NCBI GenBank assembly: GCA_032719365.1
Contig: CM064872.1
Span: 57,898,891 to 57,962,890, forward strand
DNA length: 64,000 nt
DNA from: Prinsepia uniflora
Taxonomy: Eukaryota > Streptophyta > Magnoliopsida > Rosales > Rosaceae
Reading direction: 5' to 3'
Within the stretch, counting starts at the first letter, position 1. Every line of letters begins with the position of its first letter. The position numbers and the translations under genes are program-made. The notes under the pieces were generated by a model. The model did no database searches, was not told the origin of the DNA, and saw only the letters and a list, made by a program, of their open reading frames with translations. This document shows positions 1 through 12,694 of this stretch, one piece after another.

Positions 1-2186
1 AAATATCATGTTAGAAATCATTTAGACTCCGGGCCTAGCCCAAAACATCATTTGCACGTACCTCGTAAAACGTGCCCGAAAGACTGATTAAAATAATCAT
101 AAAATCCCAATAAATCATTAATTTCACAATTTCACAAATGACTCCAATTCCGAGTCAAAATCACTATTCACTTGGGTTCTCACGCCCACAATATCATTTT
201 TAACCAATTTCATGATTTCTCGAAAATCGTGCCAGAATATAATAATATAATAATCATAAAATCGAGAAATCACCGAATCAAAGCATCAATCATGTCAAAT
301 CATAGAAAACCATATAAATAAGCATTTTAAACCATATATGCATGCATCACAGTTAGAAAACCAAAAGTCCACTCACACACACCGTCCAAAACGGTCCGTT
401 TCCGAGCTGCACGTTTTTCCGTAAAATCTGGAAATCACAACTCCTGTCCAAAATCATTATAGAGGGTTACTAACATCTCAAAATACAACATATAATTTTC
501 CCCAATTTTTCCGGGATTTAAATACGTATTTTTAACGTAATACAAAACTTCGGATACGCGGAACATTATCGAAACAATATCCGATTTCACCGAAATCAAC
601 GTCAAAATGTTCGTTACACTGAGAGGATCAAAAGTCATGTTGACCTTACCTTGAGACTAGGCCGGACGCGCCCCCACGCGCCGCCGTGAGTGGCTGCGCG
701 TGAAACCCACGCGCCAGCTACAGTAACCAGCACAGTCGTCCCCTTCGCCCGTTTGTCTGGTAAACGGGTCGTTCAACCCGCAATCAGACCCGGTTCCAAT
801 CCTATCAATTCGACACTGAATTCATCAATTGATCAATCAATTAGCTTCTCCTTAAGTCCAATTACAGTTCTGTAACAATAATTCCATGAAACATTACCTC
901 AATTCTCACGATCACAGATGATCAATCGAAGGACATCCGGCCACTGTTCATCCTTCGAAAACCATCAAACCTTCTTGATTTCGTTCAATTGATTCACCAG
1001 TAAGCTTCAATGGACTCAGGTAAGTATTTTCCCCAACTCAATTGCATCAATTCGTGGCTCAAATTCCACGACTCAAACTCGATTCTTCGTCACTGTGCAA
1101 CCATGGAGCTTCATCGATCTTCAGTGTTTTCCTTCAATTGATCCATCCAGAAGCATCGTGGGATCCTCAGGAACACAATCCCCACATCAATTTCGTCAAT
1201 CAAAGCCTCAATTCCCTCGACTCAACCTCGAGATTTCTGAAAGTTTTCTTCCTCAGTTCTACCTCAATTCGACCTCAATTCCACTTAGTTCCTTCTACAA
1301 AATTGATCGTAGTAATCCCAGAAGACAGAAACTGAACCCAATTTCGATCAACAAGGCTCAATTCATCCAATTTGATTTTTCCTCCCAAAAACCCAATTTC
1401 GAATTCCTAGTTTTCAGCCACTCTCAACCTCCCGTGTTTACCCAGTTGAGTTAGTCTCAACAAGCACTCGATTTTGCCCTCAAAACCAGTTAGAAATGGC
1501 AGCAAACACTCTCCAATTCTGCTGCTCAATGCTCACGGGTAAGAAGAACAAAGAAGGAGAAAATTAAGGAGAAAATGGAGGAAATGATGAAGGATAAATG
1601 ATGATGTTGTAATGATGGTGTTGGGAGGGAAACATGGACCAGATTTCAGGGGATGGGTGACACTTGTCACTCATCCGAATGTGCACAGTCACTGGGTACT
1701 GTTCATATTAAAATATTATTTTAATCCCGGTTCGTTCGGTTAATCGAGCCCGATTCCGTGACCATAACTTCGTCGTCGAATCTCCGATTTCGGCATGCCG
1801 CCTGTCGTTGGATTCGTATCGACGAGACCTACGTAACGGTCCTTGGCCCTCGTCTATCGGACCTCCCGATCAAAAAGTCAACATTTGGCCCCTAATATGC
1901 CAAATTACCAAAATGCCCCTCAACTTCCGAACATCATAACTTTCTCTACGAATGTCGGAATCGAACGTGCCACCTGTCTATGAACTCGTGACGTCCCGAA
2001 TTACGTCACAGTCATCGGTCAAAGTCCATTTGACCGCCCGAACTAAAAGTCAACATTTTGCCCACGCCAAGGGCAAAACGGTCATTTTGCACGTTTCGTC
2101 CGATTTCACTCAACTAATCCCCGATTAGTCATTCTAAATCATAATTAATTAATATTGAACCCCGATATTCGGGACGGGTCCTTACA
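1..2186 (-). repeat. 3' LTR (partial) of minus-strand Gag-only Gypsy element
   Basis: This stretch matches 6023-8208 almost base for base at a fixed offset of 6022, so the two are the LTRs of one element. Read on the minus strand it starts TGTAAGGACCCGTCCC at 2186; its far end lies before base 1. By eye I counted about twenty differences over 2186 bases, mostly C/T or A/G, so the insertion is young. Open frames inside it (around 435-638, 690-875, 1042-1454) occur in both copies because both are LTR, not because they are genes. Confidence 0.93.
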
Positions 2187-2187
2187 A

Positions 2188-2200
2188 CCTTCCCCCCTTA
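2188..2200 (-). other. Polypurine tract
   Basis: On the minus strand this reads TAAGGGGGGAAGG and lies directly upstream of the LTR start. The same arrangement (ACGAAATTCTTTTAAGGGGGG then TGTAACG in pieces) recurs on the plus strand at 9889-9912. It primes plus-strand DNA synthesis in Ty3/gypsy elements. Confidence 0.85.
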
Positions 2201-4041
2201 AAGAATTTCGTCCCCCGAAATTCCAACTATCCGTATTCCACAACTACCTCGTGGAAAACAAATGGGCCTCACAACACGTGTACACCTGTACACCCACTAG
2301 CCAATGCAGAACTCGTCTGCACTCAGACGTCACATCACAGATGCACGTCGTACTGACTACACTCGACCACCCCGAGTGAAAATTAATCACCAGAAATTGG
2401 CAATGTCATCATTAAGCTGACTCTTTCAGCTTGATGGCCCAACGTAATCACTAATGTGCCCTGACATCCGCTCTCATAGAGAGTCACCAAAACTCACTAG
2501 TCAGTCCATGCTGACACCACAAGCCAAACTGTCACCACCAAGCTTTACCACCCTAGTAAAGCGCCAATCAGTAACAAATCAGTGACAACACATCATACCA
2601 CCACGTCCGTCAATGTAGCACAAGATCAACAACATGATCTCCCCTCGCAGGGCAAACTCAATCCTGCGACAAATACCAACAGCAGTATCCACAACTGTCA
2701 CCCCCTCAGCGATCCCAGATGCTGGTAAGGTCACGACAAGGTAACATCTCGCCGCAAAGCAACTTGCGGTCACACTAACCACCAACTCACTCATCCTGAG
2801 TATACGCATACCGTCATCACACTCAAACAGACGGTGTAACTGGAACACATTGAACACCAGCCTAGCAGTGATCACACAACTCAACACTAGAGTTATACTA
2901 GCCAACCATGGCTAAGAGCACCTGCTCAAACAATCACTGAAATCATCAGAATCACTCTGCCCAGTGCATCGTGTTCAATGTCCAGTTCACGTTCACAACC
3001 CATCCAATGGTATCAGGATTAAGCCGACTACTAACACGTTCACCAACGTACTACTGGTATAACCCGTATACCGTCACCCGACACCACAAGTCTGCAAAGT
3101 ATCGTACCCCAAACCATAAACAAGGTACATACATCTATCCATTGACAAGACTACAACCACCTAGGTCATAGTCAAATACGTTCCAACACTGGAGTCCATT
3201 TGCCCAAACCAGCAAGAGACAAATCGAAACTCCACCCATCATCTAATTCCAATTCCAAATCCGAATCCGCAATTTCGTATGAAATCCCGAATCCAAATCC
3301 ATATATCACATTTTTTTTTAATTCATATCCAAATCCGAAATCATTATTTCGTAAGCTAGCATTTGGAATAATCATTCCGCACCCAAATCCAGTATTCCAC
3401 TTTCAAGTTCTAAAATCGAATCCTGAATCGTCACCCAGAAATTCGATTCCAAAACCCAAAATCTCGTTCACGTCCACTCGGACACACCAAAACCGAACCT
3501 ATCGGTTACCCATTCATTATACTCGGTTGACTTCATAAGGAAGCCAATCCAACAACCACACGGTTAAGGTTGACACAATCCGATCACTTCGGAAACCTAC
3601 TCACTTGAGTAACATACCACAAAAAGGGCTCCACTTCGAAAAGAAGTTCAGTCCCGTCATTTACGACTCACATACCGGAGTAAGAGTGACAAACTCTCTA
3701 CCCAACTGGATCATCAGGATTACGGTCCAGATCTATCATGACGTCAGCTGACCATGAACATCACGATCCTAGATCGTCACAATGCCCAATGTCCATGACA
3801 TCACAAACCCGATCCACCTAGGGAAAACCAAGGATGATCCCAAAACGATAACACCAAAATTCATCCCCAGGTCAAGTTTATTCTGGGCCCAACACGCCCA
3901 TCTACAAACCAGACTGTTAACAAAAACAACCATCCGGACCCACAGTAGTCCGACACACCCAAAACACCTGATACAATATTACAACACAAATGGACAATAC
4001 AAACCATTTACAAGGTATCACGAAAACATGTATCAATACAA

Positions 4042-4897
4042 TTATTCTGACCTACGGTCAAGTCGATCGGGGTAGTTCCTTCGCAAATGTCCAAGTTTCC
4101 TACAAAAGTGACAAGTGGCAGTGCTGAGGCGACTTGCCCCACCACGCCGCTTACTTGTCGACTGGGTTGAAGTTCCACCCGAATGAACGCCTACCGAGGA
4201 TTGCGACACAAGAGTATGAAGGCTAACTCGCTTCGTTGTTTCCTGACTCATCTGTTCAGTATCCTGACGCTCTCGGCGTCGTCCAGAGCCCAAAGATTGT
4301 TCTGGCACAGGTAAAATAGTAGCCTCCACTCGGATAGCAGCATCCGATAATTCCCTCAGGGTAGAATATGAGCCAACAGTTACAGCACCTCGTAACTCAT
4401 TCCTCAATCCCTGCTCAAACCTTCGACACTTATCCTCCTTTGTAGCCACATACAGAGGAGCGAAACTAGATAAGTGCAAAACATTGTTGTTCATAATCGA
4501 CCACTGACCGATTCCCTTACTGCAATTGGAGAAACTCAACCTCCTTAGCGTTCCGAAATGAGCGAGGATAAAACTGATCCAAGAATCGCTCTCGGAATGC
4601 ATCCCATGCCAAGGTACGGGCATCCCAGCCAGTCAACTGCAAACTATGCCACCACCTGTAAGCATAGCCATCCAAAAGAAAAATGGCTAAGGGTACCATG
4701 TCCTCCAGGGGACATATCATAACCTCAAAAATCTTTTCCAATCAAGTAAGCCAATCTTCGGCACCATCCGGTCCCGAATCACCACGAAACACAGTGGCTC
4801 CCAACCGTCGAGCTCGCTCAATATCTGGGCCTTTACTAACACTACTCTCGCCCCTCCCATCTTCAGACCGAGTACGGGACGCACGACTCGGAGGCAT
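4042..4897 (-). pseudogene. gag: Decayed gag of Ty3/gypsy (chromovirus-like) element
   Basis: Minus-strand reading starts at an ATG at 4897. Typical plant Gypsy Gag blocks follow: the segment before and around GYAYRWWHSL, then ERFLDQFYP (near 4560-4700), and in another frame an arginine/glutamate-rich part ending in a zinc knuckle, CHFCRKLGHLRRNYP, near 4085-4125. The knuckle lacks its last cysteine: C-x2-C-x4-H-x4 ends in Tyr, not Cys. There is an in-frame TGA in place of an expected Trp just before 4741, and the frame shifts near 4520-4540, so no full-length Gag can be made. The frame closes at 4042 with no protease after it. Confidence 0.85.
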
Positions 4898-4925
4898 GAC
4901 GTATCAACAGAAATAAAGAACCAAA

Positions 4926-4938
4926 TGCTCTGATACCA
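4926..4938 (-). other. Primer binding site (tRNA-iMet type)
   Basis: The minus strand reads TGGTATCAGAGCA, the standard plant primer site complementary to initiator tRNA-Met. It starts three bases inside the end of the LTR at 4942, which fixes the element's orientation. Confidence 0.95.
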
Positions 4939-4941
4939 ATT

Positions 4942-7900
4942 TGACAGGACCCGTCCCAACTGGACGTCAAAACCGTGCCCGGTCCTGCTCCCGTCTGACA
5001 AGTCAACTAAAGGTCTGAAACTCCCCTTCAGTACTTGCCAGACAAGGGATGTTTGCGCGGATTTCTGCTGCTGTCACTGCCTCACGATCAGTCCCGAGCG
5101 TCGTACCACGGCCTGGAGGGTCACAAAACAGAAAAGGTGTGAGTGGACAAAAATGACCTCTGATAAAAACATTTGCCAAAATTACAATCTTACCCTCCAG
5201 TTTTCGCAAACTTGCATGCATATCGTAAAACATGAGTAATAGTATGAAATCATTCAAGTGTGTACAGTGGACCGATAAAATCAAAACATATTTACCCATG
5301 GTCCGTAAAACTCATGTTCACCAAATCAGTTCATGTTATAAAACATCAAATCCCGGCTCTCAGGCCAAAACATGTGAAAACATAATCACTGGCCACAAAG
5401 ACCAAAAACCCGTACTCCGTACCAGTACGTCATCACAATCAATACCAATCAGCACTAATCACCAATGCACAAGAAATACATCAATCCAACCAATCCGCAC
5501 TACTCACAAGTGCATAAAATATCACAAATCACATCTGCACTACTCACAAGTGCAAAATCAATCAAACTGCACTACTCACAAGTGCTGCACTACGCGTAGG
5601 CCAATATCTAGTCACTCTCTCGGGAATAAACACCTCTGGGCTCAACCTCCTCGGGCTCAGTCACCTCTGGGCGAACACATCCCCAGGATCAGACACCTCC
5701 GAGTGGTACATCCAGGCTCAGTATCATCCGAGAAGCTGACTACCATAGGATCAACTCCCGATCCTACAATCACATCCCCCAAGCTCCGGTCGTCTGGGTA
5801 ATCCCCCCAAGCACCGACCGTCTGGGAATATCACAATCACAATGAAAACCATCCCGGGAATTACATCCCAAAACATTTCAATCAAATCTTGACTTCATAC
5901 CAAGTCAAGGTCATTCTCAACTGGGTCTCAAGCCCAAAATACCTTTTACACATAAACCGTTAAAATCACATTTAAATAAATAGAATAATCCGGAAATCAT
6001 CATTGACTCACCAACCAAGTCAAAATATCATGTTAGAAATCATTTAGACTCCGGGCCTAGCCCAAAACATCATTTGCACGTACCTCGTAAAACGTGCCCG
6101 AAAGACTGATTAAAATAATCATAAAATCCCAATAAATCATTAATTTCACAATTTCACAAATGACTCCAATTCCGAGTCAAAATCACTATTCACTTGGGTT
6201 CTCACGCCCACAATATCATTTTTAACCAATTTCATGATTTCTCAAAAATCGTGCCAGAATATAATAATATAATAATCATAAAATCGAGAAATCACCGAAT
6301 CAAAGCATCAATCATGTCAAATCATAGAAAACCATATAAATAAGCATTTTAAACCATATATGCATGCATCACAGTTAGAAAACCAAAAGTCCACTCACAC
6401 ACACCGTCCAAAACGGTCCGTTTCCGAGCTGCACGTTTTTTCGTAAAATCTGGAAATCACAACTCCTGTCCAAAATCATTATAGAGGGTTACTAACATCT
6501 CAAAATACAACATATAATTTTCCCCAATTTTTCCGGGATTTAAATACGTATTTTTAACGTAATACAAAATTTCGGATACGCGGAACATTATCGAAACAAT
6601 ATCCGATTTCACCGAAATCAACGTCAAAATGTTCGTTACACTGAGAGGATCAAAAGTCATGTTGACCTCACCTTGAGACTAGGCCGGACGCGCCCCCACG
6701 CGCCGCCGTGAGTGGCTGCGCGTGAAACCCACGCGCCAGCTACAGTAACCAGCACAGTCGTCCCCTTTGCCCGTTTGTCTGGTAAACGGGTCGTTCAACC
6801 CGCGATCAGACCCGGTTCCAATCCTATCAATTCGACACTGAATTCATCAATTGATCAATCAATTAGCTTCTCCTTAAGTCCAATTAGAGTTCTGTAACAA
6901 TAATTCCATGAAACATTACCTCAATTCTCACGATCACAGATGATCAATCGAAGGACATCCGGCCACTGTTCATCCTTCGAAAACCATCAAACCTTCTTGA
7001 TTTCGTTCAATTGATTCACCAGTAAGCTTCAATGGACTCAGGTAAGTATTTTCCCCAACTCAATTGCATCAATTCGTGGCTCAAATTCCACGACTCAAAC
7101 TCGATTCTTCGTCACTGTGCAACCATGGAGCTTCATCGATCTCCAGTGTTTTCCTTCAATTGATCCATCTAGAAGCATCGTGGGATCCTCAGGAACACAA
7201 TCCCCACATCAATTTCGTCAATCAAAGCCTCAATTCCCTCGACTCAACCTCGAGATTTCTGAAAGTTTCCTTCCTCAGTTCTACCTCAATTCGACCTCAA
7301 TTCCACTTAGTTCCTTCTACAAAATTGATCGTAGTAATCCCAGAAGACAGAAACTGAACCCAATTTCGATCAACAAGGCTCAATTCATCCAATTTGATTT
7401 TTCCTCCCAAAAACCCAATTTCGAATTCCTAGTTTTCAGCCACTCTCAACCTCCCGTGTTTACCCAGTTGAGTTAGTCTCAACAAGCACTCGATTTTGCC
7501 CTCAAAACCAGTTAGAAATGGCAGCAAACACTCTCCAATTCTGCTGCTCAATGCTCACGGGTAAGAAGAACAAAGAAGGAGAAAATTAAGGAGAAAATGG
7601 AGGAAATGATGAAGGATAAATGATGATGTTGTAATGATGGTGTTGGGAGGGAAACATGGACCAGATTTCAGGGGATGGGTGACACTTGTCACTCATCCGA
7701 ATGTGCACAGTCACCGGGTACTGTTCATATTAAAATATTATTTTAATCCCGGTTCGTTCGATTAATCGAGCCCGATTCCGTGACCATAACTTCGTCGTCG
7801 AATCTCCGATTTTGGCATGCCGCCTGTCGTTGGATTCGTATCGACGAGACCTACGTAACGGTCCTTGGCCCTCGTCTATCGGACCTCCCGATCAAAAGGT

Positions 7901-8208
7901 CAACATTTGGCCCCTAATATGCCAAATTACCAAAATGCCCCTCAACTTCCGAACATCATAACTTTCTCTACGAATGTCGGAATCGAACGTGCCACCTGTC
8001 TATGAACTCGTGACGTCCCGAACTACGTCACAGTCATCGATTAAAGTCCATTTGACCGCTCGAACTAAAAGTCAACATTTTGCCCACGCTAGGGGCAAAA
8101 CGGTCATTTTGCACGTTTCGTCCGATTTCACTCAACTAATCCCCGATTAGTCATTCTAAATCATAATTAATTAATATTGAATCCCGATATTCGGGACGGG
8201 TCCTTACA
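4942..8208 (-). repeat. 5' LTR of minus-strand Gag-only Gypsy element (complete, 3267 bp)
   Basis: On the plus strand it begins TGACAGGACCCGTCCC at 4942 and ends GGGACGGGTCCTTACA at 8208, so the LTR has TG...CA ends that are imperfect inverted repeats of about 16 bp. It shares 6023-8208 with the copy at 1-2186. It holds a GC-rich palindrome (6718-6736), the 11-nt inverted pair at 5138-5148 and 6389-6399, and a small hairpin array at 5411-5585. The base right of it (TTTGT, 8209-8213) would be the target duplication; the other side is outside the window. Confidence 0.93.
5411..5585. other. Mini-hairpin array in LTR
   Basis: Three copies of GCACTACTCACAAGTGC (5497-5513, 5537-5553, 5569-5585) fold as 5-bp stems with a 7-nt loop, and CGTACTCCGTACCAGTACG (5411-5429) folds as a 6-bp stem with a 7-nt loop. 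The units are spaced 40 and 32 bases apart. Solo LTR A carries the counterpart in the other orientation at 48053-48149. Confidence 0.75.
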
Positions 8209-9911
8209 TTTGTGGTATGATGACGAAAGAAAGATGATAAGGTAGAATGAGAAGGAGTGACTATAACTGATCGATATGAGGTAATTGAAGAGAACCCACA
8301 ATCTAGACGTGTCTCGAGACGTATTGTATTCTTGATCGATTTGATCTGATGCGGTGGTCTGATCATTTGTGGGAGTTGCAGGAAAAGTAGTGAGACAGTA
8401 AGTGGGATCCACTTAGGAGTGAGTGGATCGGGATGGGATCGCTTCTGGATTATGTTTGGAGAATCGTATGCAAGACAAAGCTTGGACATGTTAGTAGGAT
8501 AACAAGAAAAAAGTGATGTGGATGAGGAGTAAGGTCTGTTTTTGCATACGTATGAGTATTTGGACTTGGATCTAGTGTTGGGTCTGCCCTGTGTTATGTG
8601 ACTCAATTAGATGTTTTGGATGATGGTCGGGAGACCCAGGAGATCAGGAGACTAGGAATAGTCTTGAGTTGGTATTCTTCGGAAGACGTGTTGGGCCTGA
8701 AGTGTTGGCCTAGTGTTGGATTGGACCGATGGACTTCAAAAGTGAAGCGTGATTGGCTTGTAGACAGGTGGTAATCAGTGTGTGTGTGTCCCCCGAAGAT
8801 ATACTGTGAGGGTTGACGAATACACTAGGGTGGAGCCGATGTGTTTCGTGGAGATTCGTGGTATGTCATTAGAAGTAATTGAGGCATCTTGTGACGTTTT
8901 GGTGGTATGCACAGTGATTCTTGTTGGTTGTGATTGGTGCATGTACTTGAGATGTGTGCGTAGTGGTTGTCTTAGTGGTGGGAACCATTCCGATGTGATT
9001 GGATGCGTATCGTGATATTTAGATAGAGATGTTGGTGATCGGTTTTTGTTGGATGTATGGCTAAATCAGAGTAGTTTCGATGTGATTGATGGGTTGAGAT
9101 GTGGACTGGATCAGGGTGATCCCGAGTGATCTGATTGGTTATGGCAGGATTCAGTACTGATGTGAGCTGGATGCTCAGAGCCCTGAGTGGCTGGTGGGAC
9201 CCTGATGTTGAGATGTGTGATCACAGTTTGACAGGTATGTGATAGGGTCTTATTGCAAACAGGTAGTGTGGGACGTGGATGGTGTTCCCACAGGTTGATT
9301 GTGTTGGTGGTTAGTGGAACCATCAGTGAGATGATGTGTTGAGTTGTTGTGTTGTTGGTGTGAGTGAGTACGTTATGACTCTGGTAAGGTCGGCGCGGAT
9401 CGCTGACGGAAGTAGTACGGAACGTTGAACGGAGATTGATGAATAGGAGTACCGAGGCCGGTAGAGGCCGTATTGAGAATAGGTTTGCTAGGTGAGAATT
9501 GTGCTTGTTGATAGCAGACTCTCACGATGTACGGAGGAGTTGGTACACATGACTCGAAAATGGATCGAGAATGTTATGACCGGTAGTCGTGCATCACGAC
9601 CTAGTGTTAGTTGGTGGGTGCGAGGTTAGAGGTACCTCGGGATTAAGTTAGACATGGGTCGGACATGTGTTATACTTCGGTGAGAATGAAGGGATCGCCA
9701 GATGGACTGAAAGTTGGTTGAGTTGGTTCGCTTGGTAGCAATACGTTAACAGTGTTGGTAACGGTTTGGAAAATGTCAGGATAAGACTGGATTGGTAGGT
9801 GATGGACACCGGGTAGGAGACCCAGGTGTGAGATCAATTGGATTCCCCCAATTCGTTGTGGACGTACGTTATTCGGAATTTCGAAGACGAAATTCTTTTA
9901 AGGGGGGAGAT
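8209..9911 (+). mobile_element. 3' internal part of a plus-strand Gypsy element
   Basis: This stretch ends in ACGAAATTCTTTTAAGGGGGGAGA-type sequence, the polypurine tract, directly before an LTR start at 9912. Its left part appears to have been cut off by insertion of the minus element ending at 8208. I found no reliable reading frame in it; the many TGTG/GTTGG-rich short frames are noise. It looks like the non-coding 3' body of an element related to the minus one. Confidence 0.7.
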
Positions 9912-10385
9912 TGTAACGACCCGTCCTAGATTTTTAGATTAGATTAGTGATTAATGACGGATTAGTGAAGTTGAGCGGTGATTAGTTGGGTGATTTCGGA
10001 CGGACGGTGCGAAATGACGATTTTACCCCTAGAATGGGCAAAATGTTGACTTTTGATTCGGTCTGTCAAACAGACTTTGGCCAATGACTATGACGTAGTT
10101 CGGGACGTCACGAGTCCATAGAAAGACGGCATGTCCGATTCCGACATTCAAGGAAGAAGTTATGACGTTCGGAAGTTTGGTGTCATTTTGGTAATTTATC
10201 ATGTAGGGGCACTTTGGTCCTTTTGTTGTGCCCAGTTAAAATTGGACATGTGGCTGCCTTGGGATGGTTGCCTCATCAGATAGGGACACTTGTCCCATCT
10301 CTAGAGGCTTTTGGAACTCTCCCAAGCTGCCTCACATGTGTTTTTAAAAGGTGAAAGTGGTTTGTACGGTTTGGAAAAACAGAGA

Positions 10386-10650
<265 letters not shown>

Positions 10651-11307
10651 TCGTGAGAACTCAAACTTCTCCCAAATGTGATCTCTTGCCCATGAATAAT
10701 GGATGAAAATGAGAAGAGGAGTCGAGCTGGTGAGGATGAAGGCCACGGTAGTGATCGTGGCGGACGGTAAGTGGGATACCATGAATGCCCTGTTTTTTTA
10801 ATTGAAAATGGAAAACCGTGTTTTATTGATTGATAATCAAATTGGGTGATTGAAGGATGATCTGAAGGTCCCATGAAACCCACTGGGCGGCCAGGAAAGG
10901 AAAAAGCTGGTCGTTGGGCGGTGAACGGTGGTGGAGCCGCCGTGAGATCATTTCGGTGGCCAACGACCGAAGTCATTTTCGGGCCAGGTGAGCTTAAACT
11001 AGTCCCTCAAACACGATTCTAAGGTCCTTAACAGCTTATTGGAGTCATTAGGGTGAGGTTTTGGTCCTTAGATGTGCCCAGAACATAGGACGTAACTATA
11101 GGACTTTAAATGATTAAAGAACACGGTAGTTTTAGGGTAGTTTTCATATTTTGATTATAGGAAACAATTAGAAATGAAAAGAGGAAACTAATGGAAGAAA
11201 CAGGACTGAAATCATACGAGAACCGTGAAAGCCAGTTCGGCTGGACCGGGTTGGTCTGAACTGGTCTGCACCGAGTTCAGCCTAAGGTTGTAGAGGCTAC
11301 TGTGCAG

Positions 11308-11326
11308 GCGCGTGGTTCCCACGCGC
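11308..11326. promoter_or_regulatory. GC-rich palindrome in LTR 1
   Basis: GCGCGTGGTTCCCACGCGC is a perfect 7-bp stem with a 5-nt loop. It is shared, with small changes, by all the large LTRs here (perfect again at 696-714 and 20839-20857; weaker near 47039, 49987, 60878 and 63259). It carries CGCGT cores like those bound by plant CAMTA factors; that link is inference. Confidence 0.6.
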
Positions 11327-12044
11327 AGCCTCTTTGGACGGCACGTGAGGGTGCGTGGAACTGTTCCTCGGGAAGTGTTCAATACGAATATTTATCGTGT
11401 CGATGTAACAAACATTTTGGGACTGATTTCAAGTCGATTGGAGATCGTTTCGATACGTTTCGGGATGTCCGAAGGTTTAGAGGCTAGGTTAAAAATATTT
11501 AAAAATTCGGGGAAATTACGAGGATTTAGTAGACGCATTATGAAGTAGTTAGTGACCTTAGTATGTGATATGGACAGGTTTGGGAAGTCCGGTGATAGTG
11601 GATATGCCGGGAAAGCGTAATTGCGAGCGTATCGAGGCAGGAGCGGGAATGGTCTGTGAGTGGACTTTGCTTTCTAACATATGATGCATGCATAAATGTT
11701 TTTATATGTTTTCTATACGTGATTTATATGTTTATGATTGTGATATCTCTAATTTATGACTTGCACGTATTTCGAGGAATTTTACGTAATTGCACGTTTT
11801 ACGAGATATGCTTTTATGTCGTGATAAATGGTTTTGATACTATGATTTTGGGATTTTAATTATGATTGATTTCAATGGTTTATAAATGGATTTGGAAAAG
11901 TGATTTCGATAAACGTGATTTCTGGATTTGGATTCGGAATGATGATTTCGGATTCGGCTTGGGATTCGAAATGGTGATTTCGGATTCGGATTTGGACATG
12001 GATTTGGAAATGGTTTTGGATTGGATTTTCTAGATCTGGTATTA

Positions 12045-12240
12045 GATTTAAAGACCCGGATATGATATGTGACGGGGGCGTGCCCGGATATGTGATTGGA
12101 TTTAAAGACCCTGATTGAGTTTAAAGACTCGAGAGCTTAAAGACTCAGATATTGTGATTTCCCCTGTAGGCCTATTGAGTTTAACGACTCAGATTGATTT
12201 TGAGGCATGTTGAGTTTAAAGACTCGAATAAATCCAGCAG
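12045..12240. other. TTTAAAGACTC mini-hairpin array in LTR 1
   Basis: At least five units of the type GAGTTTAAAGACTC occur between 12045 and 12240, some degraded (TTTAACGACTC, CTTAAAGACTC). It matches the cleaner array in LTR B at 50786-51003. Confidence 0.65.
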
Positions 12241-12694
12241 GTTCGATTAATGGAAATGTGTTTTAAATGTGTTTCGGATTTCTGTGTTACTTTGATGGTT
12301 TTCAAATGGTTTTTAGATGTTTTGGTATATGACTCGGATGACATGGATTTTGATGGCTTTGAGCTGAGGCCCGGGATTTGAGAAAAGGAAATGATTTGAG
12401 TTTTCATAAACGGTTTTTATTATCTTGGAAATAAAATGGTTTTCTTATGCTGAAAATGAACTGGATTTCAAATGCATGCATTGGCTTTACATTGAGGGTA
12501 TAAATATCTTTTCTTATAAAATGTTTTATGAACTTATTATTTATTTTTGTCCACTCACAGTCTTTTCTGTTTTTTGATACCCTCCAAGTTGTTGGTGCGG
12601 TACGGGCTGATGTAAGAGAGATGGAGACATCACACACGCGATCCACAGTAAGGCTGCGAACTATGGTTAACTGAGGTTGGTTTTTGGTACATTG

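Larger units (their letters stand above)
2187..4941 (-). mobile_element. Internal region of Gag-only LTR retrotransposon (TR-GAG-like)
   Basis: The body between the two LTRs is only about 2.75 kb, while each LTR is about 3.27 kb. Minus-strand order is primer site (4926-4938), decayed gag (4897 down to 4042), about 1.85 kb with no recognisable coding, then a polypurine tract against the 3' LTR. I see no protease, reverse transcriptase, RNase H or integrase motif. This fits the TR-GAG class of non-autonomous plant elements, which need enzymes from a relative. The stretch 2200-4040 has only short frames that I do not believe. Confidence 0.85.

Noticed and set aside
435..638. 67-codon minus frame conserved at 6457-6660
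   Set aside because: Same reason: LTR sequence. Its conserved core (GTAACGAACATTTTG-type) is also found in LTRs where the frame is not open.
1042..1454. Two overlapping plus frames (97 and 119 codons) also present at 7064-7476
   Set aside because: They recur only because both are LTR copies; the frames overlap, have no domain and no codon pattern of a gene.
3200..3538. 112-codon plus frame rich in Asn-Pro-Ser
   Set aside because: Low-complexity AAATCC repeats in the non-coding body of the Gag-only element; it runs against the element's orientation.
4717..5001. 94-codon minus frame across the primer site
   Set aside because: It runs through the primer binding site and LTR end and is out of frame with gag.
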